From the NCBI RefSeq assembly GCF_013403915.1, contig NZ_JABFDI010000001.1, positions 186,001 to 250,000 of the forward strand: a stretch of DNA of 64,000 bases, read 5' to 3'. Below, piece after piece: positions 42,426 through 52,558 of this stretch (position 1 is the stretch's first letter; every line of letters starts with the position of its first letter). Made by a program: the position numbers and the translations under genes. The notes beneath the pieces are model-generated. The model was not told the origin of the DNA and did not search any database. It worked only from the letters and a program-made list of their open reading frames with translations. This DNA is from Winogradskyella pacifica (GTDB lineage Bacteria; Bacteroidota; Bacteroidia; Flavobacteriales; Flavobacteriaceae).

Positions 42426-43619
42426 ATGAGTATATCACCATTTACCAAAGCCCAGTTATTACCTCAAGAAGAAACCTTAGAAATTCTTAAACAAAAAGGC
42501 GAACTCTTTATTGGGATTCCTAAAGAAGCACATTTTCAAGAACGTCGTGTTTGTTTAACACCAGATGCTGTTTCTGCGTTAACGGCCAATGGTCACCGTG
42601 TATTATTTGAATCTGGCGCTGGAGAAGGTGCTAATTTTAAAGATAAAAATTACAGTGAAGCTGGTGCTGAAGTCACAAAAGACACAGCAAAGGTTTACTC
42701 CTGCCCTATTATTCTTAAAGTAGAACCACCTTCCTTAGATGAGATCAAGCTTATTAATCCGCAGACTATCTTAATATCTGCGCTTCAAATTAAAACTCAA
42801 AGCAAATCCTATTTTGAAGCTTTAGCAAAAAAACGAATTACCGCATTGGCTTTTGAATATATAAAAGATGATGATGGTCAATACCCTGCGGTTAGTTCTT
42901 TAAGTGAAATAGCAGGAACAGCTTCTATTTTAATTGCATCAGAACTTCTCTCGAATATAAATGGAGGGAATGGTTTAATGATGGGTAATATTAACGGTGT
43001 ACCACCAACGGAAGTCGTTATTTTAGGAGCAGGTACTGTGGGCGAATTTGCGGCACGTTCTGCTATGGGCCTAGGAGCAAATGTTAAAGTCTTTGATAGC
43101 TCTATTACTAGATTACGCCGTCTTCAGAATAATTTAGGTCGTACGCTTTATACATCAACAATGCAACCCAAAAACCTTTTAAAAGCCTTAAAACGTTGCG
43201 ATGTTGCCATTGGAGCAGTCAGAGGCACCAATCGTGCTCCAGTCATAGTTACTGAAAGTATGGTTGCTAATATGAAATCTGGCTCAGTGGTTATAGATGT
43301 GAGTATTGACATGGGAGGTTGTTTTGAAACAAGTGAAGTTACTACTCACGATCGTCCTACTTTTGAGCATAATGGAGTGGTTCATTACTGTGTCCCTAAT
43401 ATTCCGGCGCGATACTCCAGAACTGCTTCAGTTTCTATAAGTAATATCTTTACTCCTTACCTTTTAGAAATTGGTGAATATGGTGGTATAGAAAATGCCC
43501 TTCGATTTGATCGCGGTTTAAAAAATGGGTTGTATTTTTACCACGGCATTTTAACTAACAAATCCGTTGCAGAATGGTTTGGTTTAGAATATAGTGATGC
43601 CAATTTATTAATTTTTTAA
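42426..43619 (+). CDS. ald: Alanine dehydrogenase
   Basis: 397-residue NAD-dependent enzyme interconverting alanine and pyruvate plus ammonia. IGIPKEAHFQERRVCLTPDAVSALTANGH and VLFESGAGEGANFKDKNYSEAGAEV are the substrate-domain hallmarks; VVILGAGTVGEFAARSAMGLGANVKVFD is the NAD fold; VIDVSIDMGGCFETSEVTTHDRPTFEHNGVVHYCVPNIPARYSRTAS is diagnostic. The N-terminal extension of about 30 residues is usual in Flavobacteriaceae. Catalytic Arg and Lys of the PKE and RR region are present. Confidence 0.95.
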   Translation: MSISPFTKAQLLPQEETLEILKQKGELFIGIPKEAHFQERRVCLTPDAVSALTANGHRVLFESGAGEGANFKDKNYSEAGAEVTKDTAKVYSCPIILKVEPPSLDEIKLINPQTILISALQIKTQSKSYFEALAKKRITALAFEYIKDDDGQYPAVSSLSEIAGTASILIASELLSNINGGNGLMMGNINGVPPTEVVILGAGTVGEFAARSAMGLGANVKVFDSSITRLRRLQNNLGRTLYTSTMQPKNLLKALKRCDVAIGAVRGTNRAPVIVTESMVANMKSGSVVIDVSIDMGGCFETSEVTTHDRPTFEHNGVVHYCVPNIPARYSRTASVSISNIFTPYLLEIGEYGGIENALRFDRGLKNGLYFYHGILTNKSVAEWFGLEYSDANLLIF

Positions 43620-43663
43620 TCTGTACTTAACGATTATTCGTTTGACAGAATTATCTCACAACT

Positions 43664-44041
43664 ATGAAATTTATACATCGTTTGGCCTATTATTTAGGTG
43701 GTTTTGCTATTGGTTTAATGCTTCTTATGTTTTTTTTAAACGGAAAAGATGCCTCCTGTGATTATGGTCCAAATGCTAGAACAATTAAAAACATTAGCTC
43801 TAAACCTTTTATATATACTAATGAAACCTCCAATTTCATAGCAGAACAATCATTAGATTCTACTATAGTAAACAACTTGGTGAAATTTGGAAGTGTTGAT
43901 TTTTCTAAAAGTAAAACCGAAATTGATTCATGTAAAATCTATCTTATAGAAAATAGTTATAAAGAACGTGATTTAGAATTAATGATAAAGAATTGTGATT
44001 CAATAGCTACAATCCTCGATATTAAGTATACAAACAACTAA
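43664..44041 (+). CDS. Small membrane-anchored protein (DUF4258-like)
   Basis: 125-residue protein with an N-terminal membrane helix (about 8-28: YYLGGFAIGLMLLMFFL). The following CDYGPNARTIKNISSKPFIYTNETSNFIAEQSLDSTIVNNLVKFGSVDFSKSKTEIDSC resembles the DUF4258 pattern as I recall it from Flavobacteriaceae, where this gene often follows ald. Function unknown. The end is CDSIATILDIKYTNN. It lies 44 bp after ald and may share its transcript. Confidence 0.72.
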   Translation: MKFIHRLAYYLGGFAIGLMLLMFFLNGKDASCDYGPNARTIKNISSKPFIYTNETSNFIAEQSLDSTIVNNLVKFGSVDFSKSKTEIDSCKIYLIENSYKERDLELMIKNCDSIATILDIKYTNN

Positions 44042-44125
44042 TAAATTGAAATTGTTTCCTTTAAAATTTAGAGGATTCCATCTAAATTTATAATATTTGA
44101 AATTCGATTAAAAAACGATTATAAT

Positions 44126-45145
44126 ATGAAAGTATTAGTAACAGGAGCTGCAGGTTTTATAGGTTTTTATACGGCTAAAATCCTTCTATCTAAAGGTCAT
44201 CATGTTGTTGGACTAGACAATATAAATGATTATTACGATGTTAACTTAAAATATTCTAGGCTTAATGAATTAGGCATCGATAACAACGAAGCTGCAGAAT
44301 TTAATAAACTTTGTAAGGGTGCGTCTGAGGAATTCTCTTTTATAAGAATGAACCTTGAAGACAGAGAGGAATTACCAAAATTATTCAAAACAGAAAAATT
44401 TGATATTGTTTGTAATCTTGCGGCTCAAGCAGGAGTAAGATACAGTATTGAGAATCCTGAAACTTATGTAGATTCTAATCTTGTTGGTTTTTTAAATATT
44501 CTTGAATGTTGCAGAAACAACGCAATTAAACACTTAGTATATGCCAGTAGTTCTAGTGTATATGGGATGAATAAAAAAATACCGTTTTCTACGGATGATA
44601 ATGTAGATCATCCGATTAGTTTATACGCTGCTACAAAAAAGAGTAATGAACTTATGGCACATACGTATAGTCATTTGTTTAAAATTCCTACTACAGGTTT
44701 ACGTTTCTTTACTGTATATGGACCTTGGGGAAGGCCAGATATGGCGATGTTCTTGTTTACAGATGCCATTGTAAACGACAGACCTATTAAAGTGTTTAAT
44801 CATGGTAATATGGAGCGCGATTTTACTTATATCGATGACATTGTAGAAGGTGTTGTTCGGGTTATTGAGAAATCACCAACCAAACGAATAGAATCCAATG
44901 AATTCTACAAAATTTATAATATTGGAAACAACAACTCAGTTAAATTATTAGATTTTATAAAGGAAATAGAATTAAACTTAGATAAAATTGCAAAGAAAGA
45001 CATGATGGAAATGCAGCCAGGTGATGTAGAACGCACTTGGGCAGATGTCGATGAATTAATTAAAGACTACGATTATAGACCTAACACCTCAATAAAACAC
45101 GGTGTAAAATCTTTCATAGATTGGTTTAAAGACTATTACAATTAA
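44126..45145 (+). CDS. NAD-dependent epimerase, UDP-glucuronate 4-epimerase type
   Basis: 339-residue extended short-chain dehydrogenase. GAAGFIGFYTAKILLSKGHHVVGLDNINDYYDVNLKYSRL is the NAD loop plus the NDYYDVxLK segment of UDP-glucuronate 4-epimerases; SSSVYGMNKKIPFSTDD and YAATKKSNELMAHTYSHLF carry the catalytic Ser/Thr, Tyr and Lys; TGLRFFTVYGPWGRPDMAMF follows. It should convert UDP-glucuronate to UDP-galacturonate. The next gene makes UDP-glucuronate, so the pair supplies uronic acids to the polysaccharide genes at 52.5-64 kb. Confidence 0.9.
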   Translation: MKVLVTGAAGFIGFYTAKILLSKGHHVVGLDNINDYYDVNLKYSRLNELGIDNNEAAEFNKLCKGASEEFSFIRMNLEDREELPKLFKTEKFDIVCNLAAQAGVRYSIENPETYVDSNLVGFLNILECCRNNAIKHLVYASSSSVYGMNKKIPFSTDDNVDHPISLYAATKKSNELMAHTYSHLFKIPTTGLRFFTVYGPWGRPDMAMFLFTDAIVNDRPIKVFNHGNMERDFTYIDDIVEGVVRVIEKSPTKRIESNEFYKIYNIGNNNSVKLLDFIKEIELNLDKIAKKDMMEMQPGDVERTWADVDELIKDYDYRPNTSIKHGVKSFIDWFKDYYN

Positions 45146-45183
45146 TCTCTTAAATTTGAACAAAATTTCTCTTTACTATAATT

Positions 45184-45200
45184 CGATAAGAATCTTATCG
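45184..45200. other. Perfect palindrome between the epimerase gene and ugd
   Basis: CGATAAG-AAT-CTTATCG is a perfect 7-bp inverted repeat. No T-run follows, so it is more likely an operator or mRNA stem than a terminator. It lies 105 bp before the ugd start codon. Confidence 0.45.
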
Positions 45201-45304
45201 TAAAAAGAAGTTGTTTATATATTAAATTATTTGAATTAAATAAAAAAAAGTCAAATTTACACACAATTTAAAATTTAGACTCAAATCAAAATAAACTTAA
45301 AAGT

Positions 45305-46684
45305 ATGAAAATCACAAAGATTTGCTGTATTGGAGCTGGTTATGTTGGTGGACCAACTATGGCAGTAATAGCAAAAAAGAATCCTAACATTAAAGTTACT
45401 ATTGTTGATATTAATGAAGAGCGTATTGCTGCTTGGAATGATGAAGACTTATCAAAACTACCTATTTACGAACCAGGATTAGCTGAAATTGTTGCAGAAA
45501 CAAGAGGAAAGAATTTATTTTTCTCTACTGCAATAGATGAAACAATTAAGGAATCAGAAATGATTTTTATCTCAGTAAATACTCCAACTAAAACTTATGG
45601 TAAAGGAAAAGGTATGGCCGCTGATTTAAAGTACGTAGAACTTTGTGCTAGAAATATTGCAGAAGTTTCAACAACAGATAAAATTGTTGTAGAAAAATCG
45701 ACTTTACCAGTAAGAACAGCTCAAGCTATAAAAAGTATTTTACACAATACAGGTAAAGATGTGAAATTTGAAATTTTATCTAATCCTGAATTTTTAGCTG
45801 AAGGAACAGCAATCCAAGATTTATTAAATCCTGATCGTGTTTTAATTGGTGGAGAGTCTGGAGATGCTATTGAAAGCTTAGCCAATGTATATGGAAGTTG
45901 GGTGCCACAAGAAAGAATACTAAGAACCAATGTTTGGTCTTCTGAGTTATCTAAATTAACTGCTAATGCATTTTTAGCACAGCGAATTTCTTCAATTAAT
46001 GCTATTTCAGAATTATGTGAGCATACTGAAGCTAATGTGGATGAAGTTGCAAAAGCTATTGGAATGGATTCTAGAATTGGACCTAAATTTTTAAATGCTT
46101 CAATTGGTTTTGGAGGTTCTTGTTTTCAAAAGGATATTTTAAACCTTGTGTATATTGCTAGAAGTTATAATCTTAATGCTGTTGCCGATTATTGGGAACA
46201 AGTTATTATTTTAAATGACCACCAAAAGCGACGTTTTTCAGATAACTTAATTAGTACATTATACAATACGGTTTCTGGTAAAAAAATAGCGATGCTAGGT
46301 TGGGCTTTTAAGAAAGACACTAACGACACAAGAGAATCAGCTGCCATATACGTTGCTGACCACTTACTAAATGAACAAGCAAACATAGCTGTTTATGATC
46401 CTAAAGTAAATAATAAAAAAGTACAAGCAGACCTTAATTATTTAAATACCAGATCTGAGGAAGAAAACAACGATTTAGTTAAATCGTATAGTGATCCATA
46501 CGAAACATCAAAAGATGCACATGCGATTGCTATTATGACAGAATGGGATGAGTTTAAGACCTACGATTGGGAAAAGATATATAACCAAATGAAAAAACCA
46601 GCTTTCATTTTTGATGGTAGAAATATTCTGAACAAAGAAGAAATGACTAAAATTGGTTTTGAATATTCTTCTATAGGTAAGTAA
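45305..46684 (+). CDS. ugd: UDP-glucose 6-dehydrogenase (eukaryote-like type)
   Basis: 459-residue enzyme oxidising UDP-glucose twice to UDP-glucuronate with [43 protein letters not shown] is the NAD fold; [24 protein letters not shown] is typical of the animal-like subgroup common in Bacteroidota. The thiohemiacetal Cys is in [10 protein letters not shown] (Cys273), and [21 protein letters not shown] contains the substrate-binding Arg/Lys. The end follows normally. The hairpin at 46709-46741 terminates it. Confidence 0.95.
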   Translation: MKITKICCIGAGYVGGPTMAVIAKKNPNIKVTIVDINEERIAAWNDEDLSKLPIYEPGLAEIVAETRGKNLFFSTAIDETIKESEMIFISVNTPTKTYGKGKGMAADLKYVELCARNIAEVSTTDKIVVEKSTLPVRTAQAIKSILHNTGKDVKFEILSNPEFLAEGTAIQDLLNPDRVLIGGESGDAIESLANVYGSWVPQERILRTNVWSSELSKLTANAFLAQRISSINAISELCEHTEANVDEVAKAIGMDSRIGPKFLNASIGFGGSCFQKDILNLVYIARSYNLNAVADYWEQVIILNDHQKRRFSDNLISTLYNTVSGKKIAMLGWAFKKDTNDTRESAAIYVADHLLNEQANIAVYDPKVNNKKVQADLNYLNTRSEEENNDLVKSYSDPYETSKDAHAIAIMTEWDEFKTYDWEKIYNQMKKPAFIFDGRNILNKEEMTKIGFEYSSIGK

Positions 46685-46708
46685 TATTTTAAAAATAATA
46701 CTATATAA

Positions 46709-46741
46709 AAAGCACAAAATTCAGAAGAATTTTGTGCTTTT
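46709..46741. terminator. Bidirectional terminator between ugd and the giant lyase
   Basis: AAAGCACAAAATTC and GAATTTTGTGCTTT form a perfect 14-bp stem with the loop AGAA (46723-46726), flanked by A- and T-runs. It lies 25-57 bp after the ugd stop and directly after the end of the converging lyase gene. Confidence 0.88.
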
Positions 46742-46766
46742 TATTTTACTGAATATGAATACCCAT

Positions 46767-49700
46767 TTACTTTACAATTAATTTTTTGGTAATATTTCTA
46801 TCTTTATTATTAAGTTTTATAAAATAAACTCCTGCTTGGAGTGAACTGATATCAACTTGTGTGGTCGTGCTAGGATTTAAGTTTTCATTAGTTATTTTAA
46901 TGTATTGAACTAATTTACCAGTAACATCAAAAATATTTATATCTGATACAATCAACGATCCTGATATTTTTACGTTAACAATTCCTGAGGCAGGATTAGG
47001 ATACACATCAAAAGCAAATTCGGTCTCTTCTTCAACTGGATTAGTTGAATCTATCCCACAATTTACATCCACCTCCACTCTAACTGTGGCCTCATCAAAA
47101 TCTAAGGCATTAAATACCGTAACAGTATAATCGGTTGTTTCTGTCGGTGATACCTCAATCGTTTGTGTTGTCTCACCTGTACTCCAGATATAGTCATCTC
47201 CTCCACTTGCCGTTAAGGTTGATACATCTTCTAAACAAGCAAATACATCTTCACCAGCATCTGCAGTAACGCGATTTAGGACATTTACGGTGACTTGCTT
47301 TTCATCATAACATTCACCAATAAATCCTTTTATTTCATATGTTGTGGTTATAGAAGGGCTTACTGCTATATTTGGTTGCGATGCACCATTATTCCAACGG
47401 TATGTATTAGCACCAGAAGCAGATAACGTTACAAAGTCTCCACTTAATATTTCAACACTTTCTCCATTTGCTATAGTTACTACTGGGCTCGGATCTACAT
47501 AAACCTTAACATCATCTGTATCCGATTGATCCCCTTGTGTTACCGTAACAGAATAAGTTGAAGTCGATAGTGGATTTACGACTATACTTTGACTTGTCTC
47601 ACCTGTACTCCACAAATAACTATCTCCTTCATTTGCTGTAAGAACAACTTCATAATTCTGATTATCACAAACCCTTTCATCAGTACCTGCCGATGCTCTA
47701 AATAATGGAGTGACTTTAACAGTTACTTCTTTTAGCTCACTGCTACATGAATTAGTCGTTCCTACTACGCTATAAGTTGTAGTTTGACTTGGACTCACTA
47801 AAATAGAATTAGATGTATCTCCTGTATTCCATAAGTACGATTCCGCACCGCTCACTAATAAGTTTGTGCTATCTCCTTCTATTATTGTAATACTTTCACT
47901 TATTGTTATAGTTGGTAATTCATTTACGATAACTGTTACACTATCTGTATCTGAATTCCCAAAACTATCCGTTACTGTAACAGTGTAAGTTGTAGTCTCT
48001 GTAGGGCTTAAAGTCAAGGAAGCACCTGCTTCACCTGTACTCCATGTGTAATTTATTCCACCTGAAGCATTTAATGTAACGCTTTCCCCAAAACAAATAG
48101 CAACATCATTACCTGCATCTGCATTAACTTCTGCTATGACTGTTACAGTAACTTCCGCTACACTCTGACATCCATTGGCAGAGAAACCTGTAACACTATA
48201 AGTTGTTGTTTCTATAGGACTAACCTCAATAGAATTGGAAGTGTCACCTGTATTCCATAAGTAAGAATCTCCTCCACTCACTAGAAGTGTCGTAGAACTA
48301 CCGGTTACAATCGTTACATCTTCACTTACAACAACCTCTGGCATGGTAGAAACAAATACAGTAACATCAGCACTATCTGAACAATTGTTAGAGAATGTCT
48401 CTACTGTATATATCGTGTCTTCATTAGGATTTACTGTAATATTAGCTGTAGTCTCACCAGTACTCCATAAATAAGTATCCCCACCTTCAGCTGTTAAATT
48501 TACAAACTCACCTACACAAATTGTTTGGTTTTCTCCTGCATTTGCTATTGGTAATGGATTGACGGTTACAATAATATCATCTGTATCTGAGTTTCCAAAA
48601 CCATCAGTAATTGTAACTGTGTAAGTTGTGGTTTCTGTAGGTGTAACTGTTGGTGTTGCACCTGATCCTCCCGTATTCCAAATGTAAGTTATGCCTCCTG
48701 AAGCATTTAACGTTACGCTTTCTCCTAAACAGATTGAAACGTCTTCTCCAGCATTGGCATTTAATTCTTCTACTACAGTTACAGTAACCTCAGCAGTATT
48801 TTGACAACCATTTTCTGAAAATCCTGTAACTATATATGTTGTTGTTACATCTGGACTTACTGAAATTTCATTTGTAGTTTCTCCTGTACTCCAAACAAAA
48901 TTATTTCCTCCATTAGCCGTAAGTGTTGTAGAATCACCTATCATAATGAACACGTCATCACCAACTGTAATATTTGGTGATTCATTTACAAATACAGTAA
49001 CACTATCATCTTTAGTATAGCCATACTCATCTTCCACAGTTACTGTATAGGTTGTTGTAATCGTAGGGTTAATAATAAGTTCAGAACCTGAATCTCCTGT
49101 ATTCCATAGATATGTTGATCCACCTGAGGCAGATAAAGTGACGAATTCTCCATTGCAAATAGTAATATCTTCACCAGCATCAGCAATGATTTCCGCTATT
49201 ACAGTTACAGTAACATTAGCACTACTTACACATCCATTCTCACTAACTGAGCTAACTGTATATATTGTTGTTTCTGTTGGGTTTACCTCTATAGATTCTG
49301 TAGTTTCACCTGTGCTCCATTCGTAGTTTTCTCCACCAGTTGCTGTAAGCGTAGTTGTCTCACTTTCAATAATTACAATATCTTCAGAAATAGTAATATT
49401 TGGAATTTCGGCTACAAAAACAGTAACTTCATCTATGCTCGAACAGTTCTCATTACTTACTTCAACACTATAACTTGTTTCGACTGATGGATTTACCTCA
49501 ATTGAAGCTGTAGTTTCGCCTGTATTCCATAAATAAGAGACTCCTCCGGTAGCGACCAGTGTTGCAGATTGACCTAAGCAAATAGTTTGATCTTCCCCTG
49601 CGTTTGCTAAAGGTATGCTGTTTACTGTTACAGTAACACTATCTTCATCTGTATTACCGTCGTCATCAGAAACAATAACGAAATACGTTGTTGTTTCGGA

Positions 49701-52160
49701 CGGGCTAACTTCTATTACAGCAGTGTTTTCACCACTATTCCATGAAAAATTAGGACCACCAGAAGCTGTTAAGATTATTGTGTCGCCTTCACACATATCT
49801 TGGTCTACACCAGCATTGGCATTAGGTAATGAATCAAAAAAAAAGGTTAATGAAAATTTATCTACAGCAACTACATCTCCAGTAGCGTCATCCTCGGAAT
49901 AATAAGTTACAGTAAAGTTATATGTCCCTTCTTCCACCACATAAGATTCAAAATTTAAGTCCAAGTGACCGTTAGGAAGTCCTGCATAAATAGCACCACT
50001 TTCTACCCAAGTACCAGCTGTTGGCCCTGTCCAATCTACTTTTACACTTTCTACATCTGTATTTTCATCTCCACCTTCTGGTATACTTCTAAAATTTATT
50101 TCATTCCCTTCATCTGCTAAATTAATATCTGTATCTCCTACAATATTTTGAATTAATTCATCAGTAGCAGCATTGTATAAATCGTATGTACCAAAAAATG
50201 TATCTATTACTGTTATATTAGAACTACCGCTTAAACCTGTATTGTTAGAAGTATAAGTTATCTGAGCTAAACCCTCATTTACTGAAGTTAACATTCCATT
50301 GCTATCTACGGATACAATAGATTCATCGCTACTTATCCAAGTACCTAATTCATCCGTGGTATTTACAGGCATAAATACTGTAGTAACCTCAGAAGTCTCC
50401 CCAATTTCGATTGTAATATCCGTTGGATTTAAAATTACAGACTCTAATGGTATAGTTATATCTGTCACAGTAATTTCGGCTGAACCAGTAAAACCACCAC
50501 TATCAGATGTAAAAGTGATTACTGCAACACCTACTGAAATAGATGTAACTATACCATTAGAGTCTACGGTTGCTATGCTAGAGTCAGTAGAGCTCCATAC
50601 TCCATTTTTATTTAAAGTATTTTCGGGCGTAAATGTTGTTGATAAAACCACCGTATCAGGAATGTTTAATGTTGCTGAATTTGGAGCTACCAATACATTC
50701 TCTGCTGGTATATCCGGTATTGACCCATTCGAGGTCTGATTTAAGTATTCTTCTAAATCTGTATAACCATCTCCATCTGTATCTACAATACCATCGCTAT
50801 CTAAATTCCCATATTCTGACATCTCCCATAAATCGTCCATTCCATCATTATCTATATCGTTGTAAGGTGTGCCATTATTGACTATTGGAAATGTATTTAA
50901 GGTGTTATCCTCTGTACTGTTACCTGTATCAACATCATTAACTGCTCTCGCGTCTTCTGAATCTCTTGCAGGCAATGATGCACCAACATGCGTTCTAAGA
51001 TTATCCCACACGTCATTAGGCTCCCATAGGACTACATTGTCCATAACTATTGGAGTATTAATAACAGAATAACTTCTTAAATTTTCAGGTATTAAAATAT
51101 CCCTATCGGCTTGACCTCCGCTATTTTGACCAATTTCCCATTCATCATATGTATCATTTGGTCTATATGGAGTAATGTTATTTTCAACAAAAATCCCCAT
51201 ATCATTACCCATAGTGGCAGCTCTTAACCACCGTCTATCGGAATAACCATTCTCAACAGTTGGCGGTACTCCACTTCCATTATTATTTTCTTTAGCCCTA
51301 TTACCTATAACGTTAACATAAAAAATACCTGCATCAGAACTCATATCATTATTATTAAAAGAAGGTCCATTGGTATAATCGTAATGAAAGTTATTTATAT
51401 GTTCAAAATAAGAATCCCATCTAGGCGCTTCATTTACAGGAGTAGATACTGCTGGATTCCTTGTTGCTGTACTCAACCATGCATTTCTAAAAAATGATAT
51501 TTCACTTGGTCCACGAGATACCAGCATCGTTTTATTACTCCCCCCATAAGAATTTGTAAATAAACAATATTGAACGGTAATATTATAAATTATTTTTGCC
51601 GGAGGTGGCACTGGGTTTTCGGCATCATAATTACTATCTGTATAATCAGCAAAATCTAAATTACCATCAGACGACCATGCAAAAGAACAATGGTCAAAAA
51701 TTATATTGTGACCACTAGCAACCCAAACATTATCTGAGTTGTTACCGCCAGCGTATGACGTAGAACGCCTAAACCTAATGTGCCTTATAATAACTTCACT
51801 TGCATCCACCTCTAAGGCAGGCTTATCGGATCCTTCCTTGCTTATCATAATACCATCACCAGGTGCAGTTTGGCCAGCAATAGTTATATTTGGATTAGTA
51901 ATTCTTATAGTATTTATTAGATTAATTCTACCACCTACTTTAAATATTACCGTTCTGGCACCACTTGCTTCACAAGCTTCTCTAAAGCTTCCTGATCCGC
52001 TATCATTTAGGTTCGTTACTTCATATATAGTACCTCCTCTACCACCAACGGTATACTTACCATAACCTTCAGCGCCAGGGAAAGCGGGTATTTGTGCGTA
52101 AGAATTAAAAGTTGCTAATACAGTAAGCAGCAATATAAATCTAAAAGTAAATTTAATCAT
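46767..52160 (-). CDS. Giant T9SS-secreted pectate-lyase-like protein with Ig/PKD repeats
   Basis: 1797 residues. Signal peptide 1-22 (FILLLTVLATFNSYA). Residues about 25-420 are a right-handed beta-helix lyase domain: FPGAEGYGKYTVGGRGGTIYEVTNLNDSGSGSFREA, IAGQTAPGDGI, VIIRHIRFRRS, NIIFDHCSFAWSSDGN, as in family 1 pectate lyases. About 437-480 is a calcium-binding DxDxDG stretch (DIDNDGMDDLW, DTDGDGYTDLEEYL). Two BIG2 domains follow (about 487-650), then a beta domain to about 780. From 782 to about 1705 lie 13 repeats of 70 residues in the order AABAB-AABAB-ABA. The end (about 1718-1797) is a T9SS type A sorting domain with FDVYPNPASGIVNVKI and KLIVK. Confidence 0.93.
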   Translation of the reverse strand: MIKFTFRFILLLTVLATFNSYAQIPAFPGAEGYGKYTVGGRGGTIYEVTNLNDSGSGSFREACEASGARTVIFKVGGRINLINTIRITNPNITIAGQTAPGDGIMISKEGSDKPALEVDASEVIIRHIRFRRSTSYAGGNNSDNVWVASGHNIIFDHCSFAWSSDGNLDFADYTDSNYDAENPVPPPAKIIYNITVQYCLFTNSYGGSNKTMLVSRGPSEISFFRNAWLSTATRNPAVSTPVNEAPRWDSYFEHINNFHYDYTNGPSFNNNDMSSDAGIFYVNVIGNRAKENNNGSGVPPTVENGYSDRRWLRAATMGNDMGIFVENNITPYRPNDTYDEWEIGQNSGGQADRDILIPENLRSYSVINTPIVMDNVVLWEPNDVWDNLRTHVGASLPARDSEDARAVNDVDTGNSTEDNTLNTFPIVNNGTPYNDIDNDGMDDLWEMSEYGNLDSDGIVDTDGDGYTDLEEYLNQTSNGSIPDIPAENVLVAPNSATLNIPDTVVLSTTFTPENTLNKNGVWSSTDSSIATVDSNGIVTSISVGVAVITFTSDSGGFTGSAEITVTDITIPLESVILNPTDITIEIGETSEVTTVFMPVNTTDELGTWISSDESIVSVDSNGMLTSVNEGLAQITYTSNNTGLSGSSNITVIDTFFGTYDLYNAATDELIQNIVGDTDINLADEGNEINFRSIPEGGDENTDVESVKVDWTGPTAGTWVESGAIYAGLPNGHLDLNFESYVVEEGTYNFTVTYYSEDDATGDVVAVDKFSLTFFFDSLPNANAGVDQDMCEGDTIILTASGGPNFSWNSGENTAVIEVSPSETTTYFVIVSDDDGNTDEDSVTVTVNSIPLANAGEDQTICLGQSATLVATGGVSYLWNTGETTASIEVNPSVETSYSVEVSNENCSSIDEVTVFVAEIPNITISEDIVIIESETTTLTATGGENYEWSTGETTESIEVNPTETTIYTVSSVSENGCVSSANVTVTVIAEIIADAGEDITICNGEFVTLSASGGSTYLWNTGDSGSELIINPTITTTYTVTVEDEYGYTKDDSVTVFVNESPNITVGDDVFIMIGDSTTLTANGGNNFVWSTGETTNEISVSPDVTTTYIVTGFSENGCQNTAEVTVTVVEELNANAGEDVSICLGESVTLNASGGITYIWNTGGSGATPTVTPTETTTYTVTITDGFGNSDTDDIIVTVNPLPIANAGENQTICVGEFVNLTAEGGDTYLWSTGETTANITVNPNEDTIYTVETFSNNCSDSADVTVFVSTMPEVVVSEDVTIVTGSSTTLLVSGGDSYLWNTGDTSNSIEVSPIETTTYSVTGFSANGCQSVAEVTVTVIAEVNADAGNDVAICFGESVTLNASGGINYTWSTGEAGASLTLSPTETTTYTVTVTDSFGNSDTDSVTVIVNELPTITISESITIIEGDSTNLLVSGAESYLWNTGDTSNSILVSPSQTTTYSVVGTTNSCSSELKEVTVKVTPLFRASAGTDERVCDNQNYEVVLTANEGDSYLWSTGETSQSIVVNPLSTSTYSVTVTQGDQSDTDDVKVYVDPSPVVTIANGESVEILSGDFVTLSASGANTYRWNNGASQPNIAVSPSITTTYEIKGFIGECYDEKQVTVNVLNRVTADAGEDVFACLEDVSTLTASGGDDYIWSTGETTQTIEVSPTETTDYTVTVFNALDFDEATVRVEVDVNCGIDSTNPVEEETEFAFDVYPNPASGIVNVKISGSLIVSDINIFDVTGKLVQYIKITNENLNPSTTTQVDISSLQAGVYFIKLNNKDRNITKKLIVK

Positions 52161-52558
52161 TTTAATAGGGGCTTTTATAAAATTAGTTGCAGTACTAGGT
52201 TATGTCAATTACAATTTTATAAAAAAAACTTCATTAAACAAGATTAAACACTAAATTATTCGACGTTACGTCTATTCTTGTAAGAATTTATCACAGGATT
52301 AAACATTATCGACAAAACACGCCTTATCTACGTTGAAATACACACTTTAGATGTTTAATTGGAAACTTTAACAAGTTGAAAGATTATATTACAAGACTGT
52401 AAAAACTTTTGTAACAATCTTCAACCTTTAAATAACACCGTATCTAAAATGAAAAAATATTACTTAACACAATGGTAATTACGTATTTTAAACAGTTAAA
52501 ACACAAATAGTAATAATAATAGAATAAAAATGCTTTTTTTTACAAAAAAACTTAATGT
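52161..52558. other. 398-bp divergent intergenic region, no gene
   Basis: Holds the leftward lyase promoter region and the rightward asnB region. Seen in it: GACGT-T-ACGTC (52262-52272) and CGTTGAAATA (52331-52340, TATTTCAACG read leftward), both with counterparts upstream of the other T9SS cargo gene. No TAnnTTTG box in clear position and no ORF of note. AT-rich. Confidence 0.5.

Noticed and set aside
49615..49902. Antisense frames opposite the giant lyase repeats (also 50299-50739, 51739-52065)
   Set aside because: They mirror the periodic Thr/Val/Ser-rich codons of the lyase gene, have no start context and no recognisable product.
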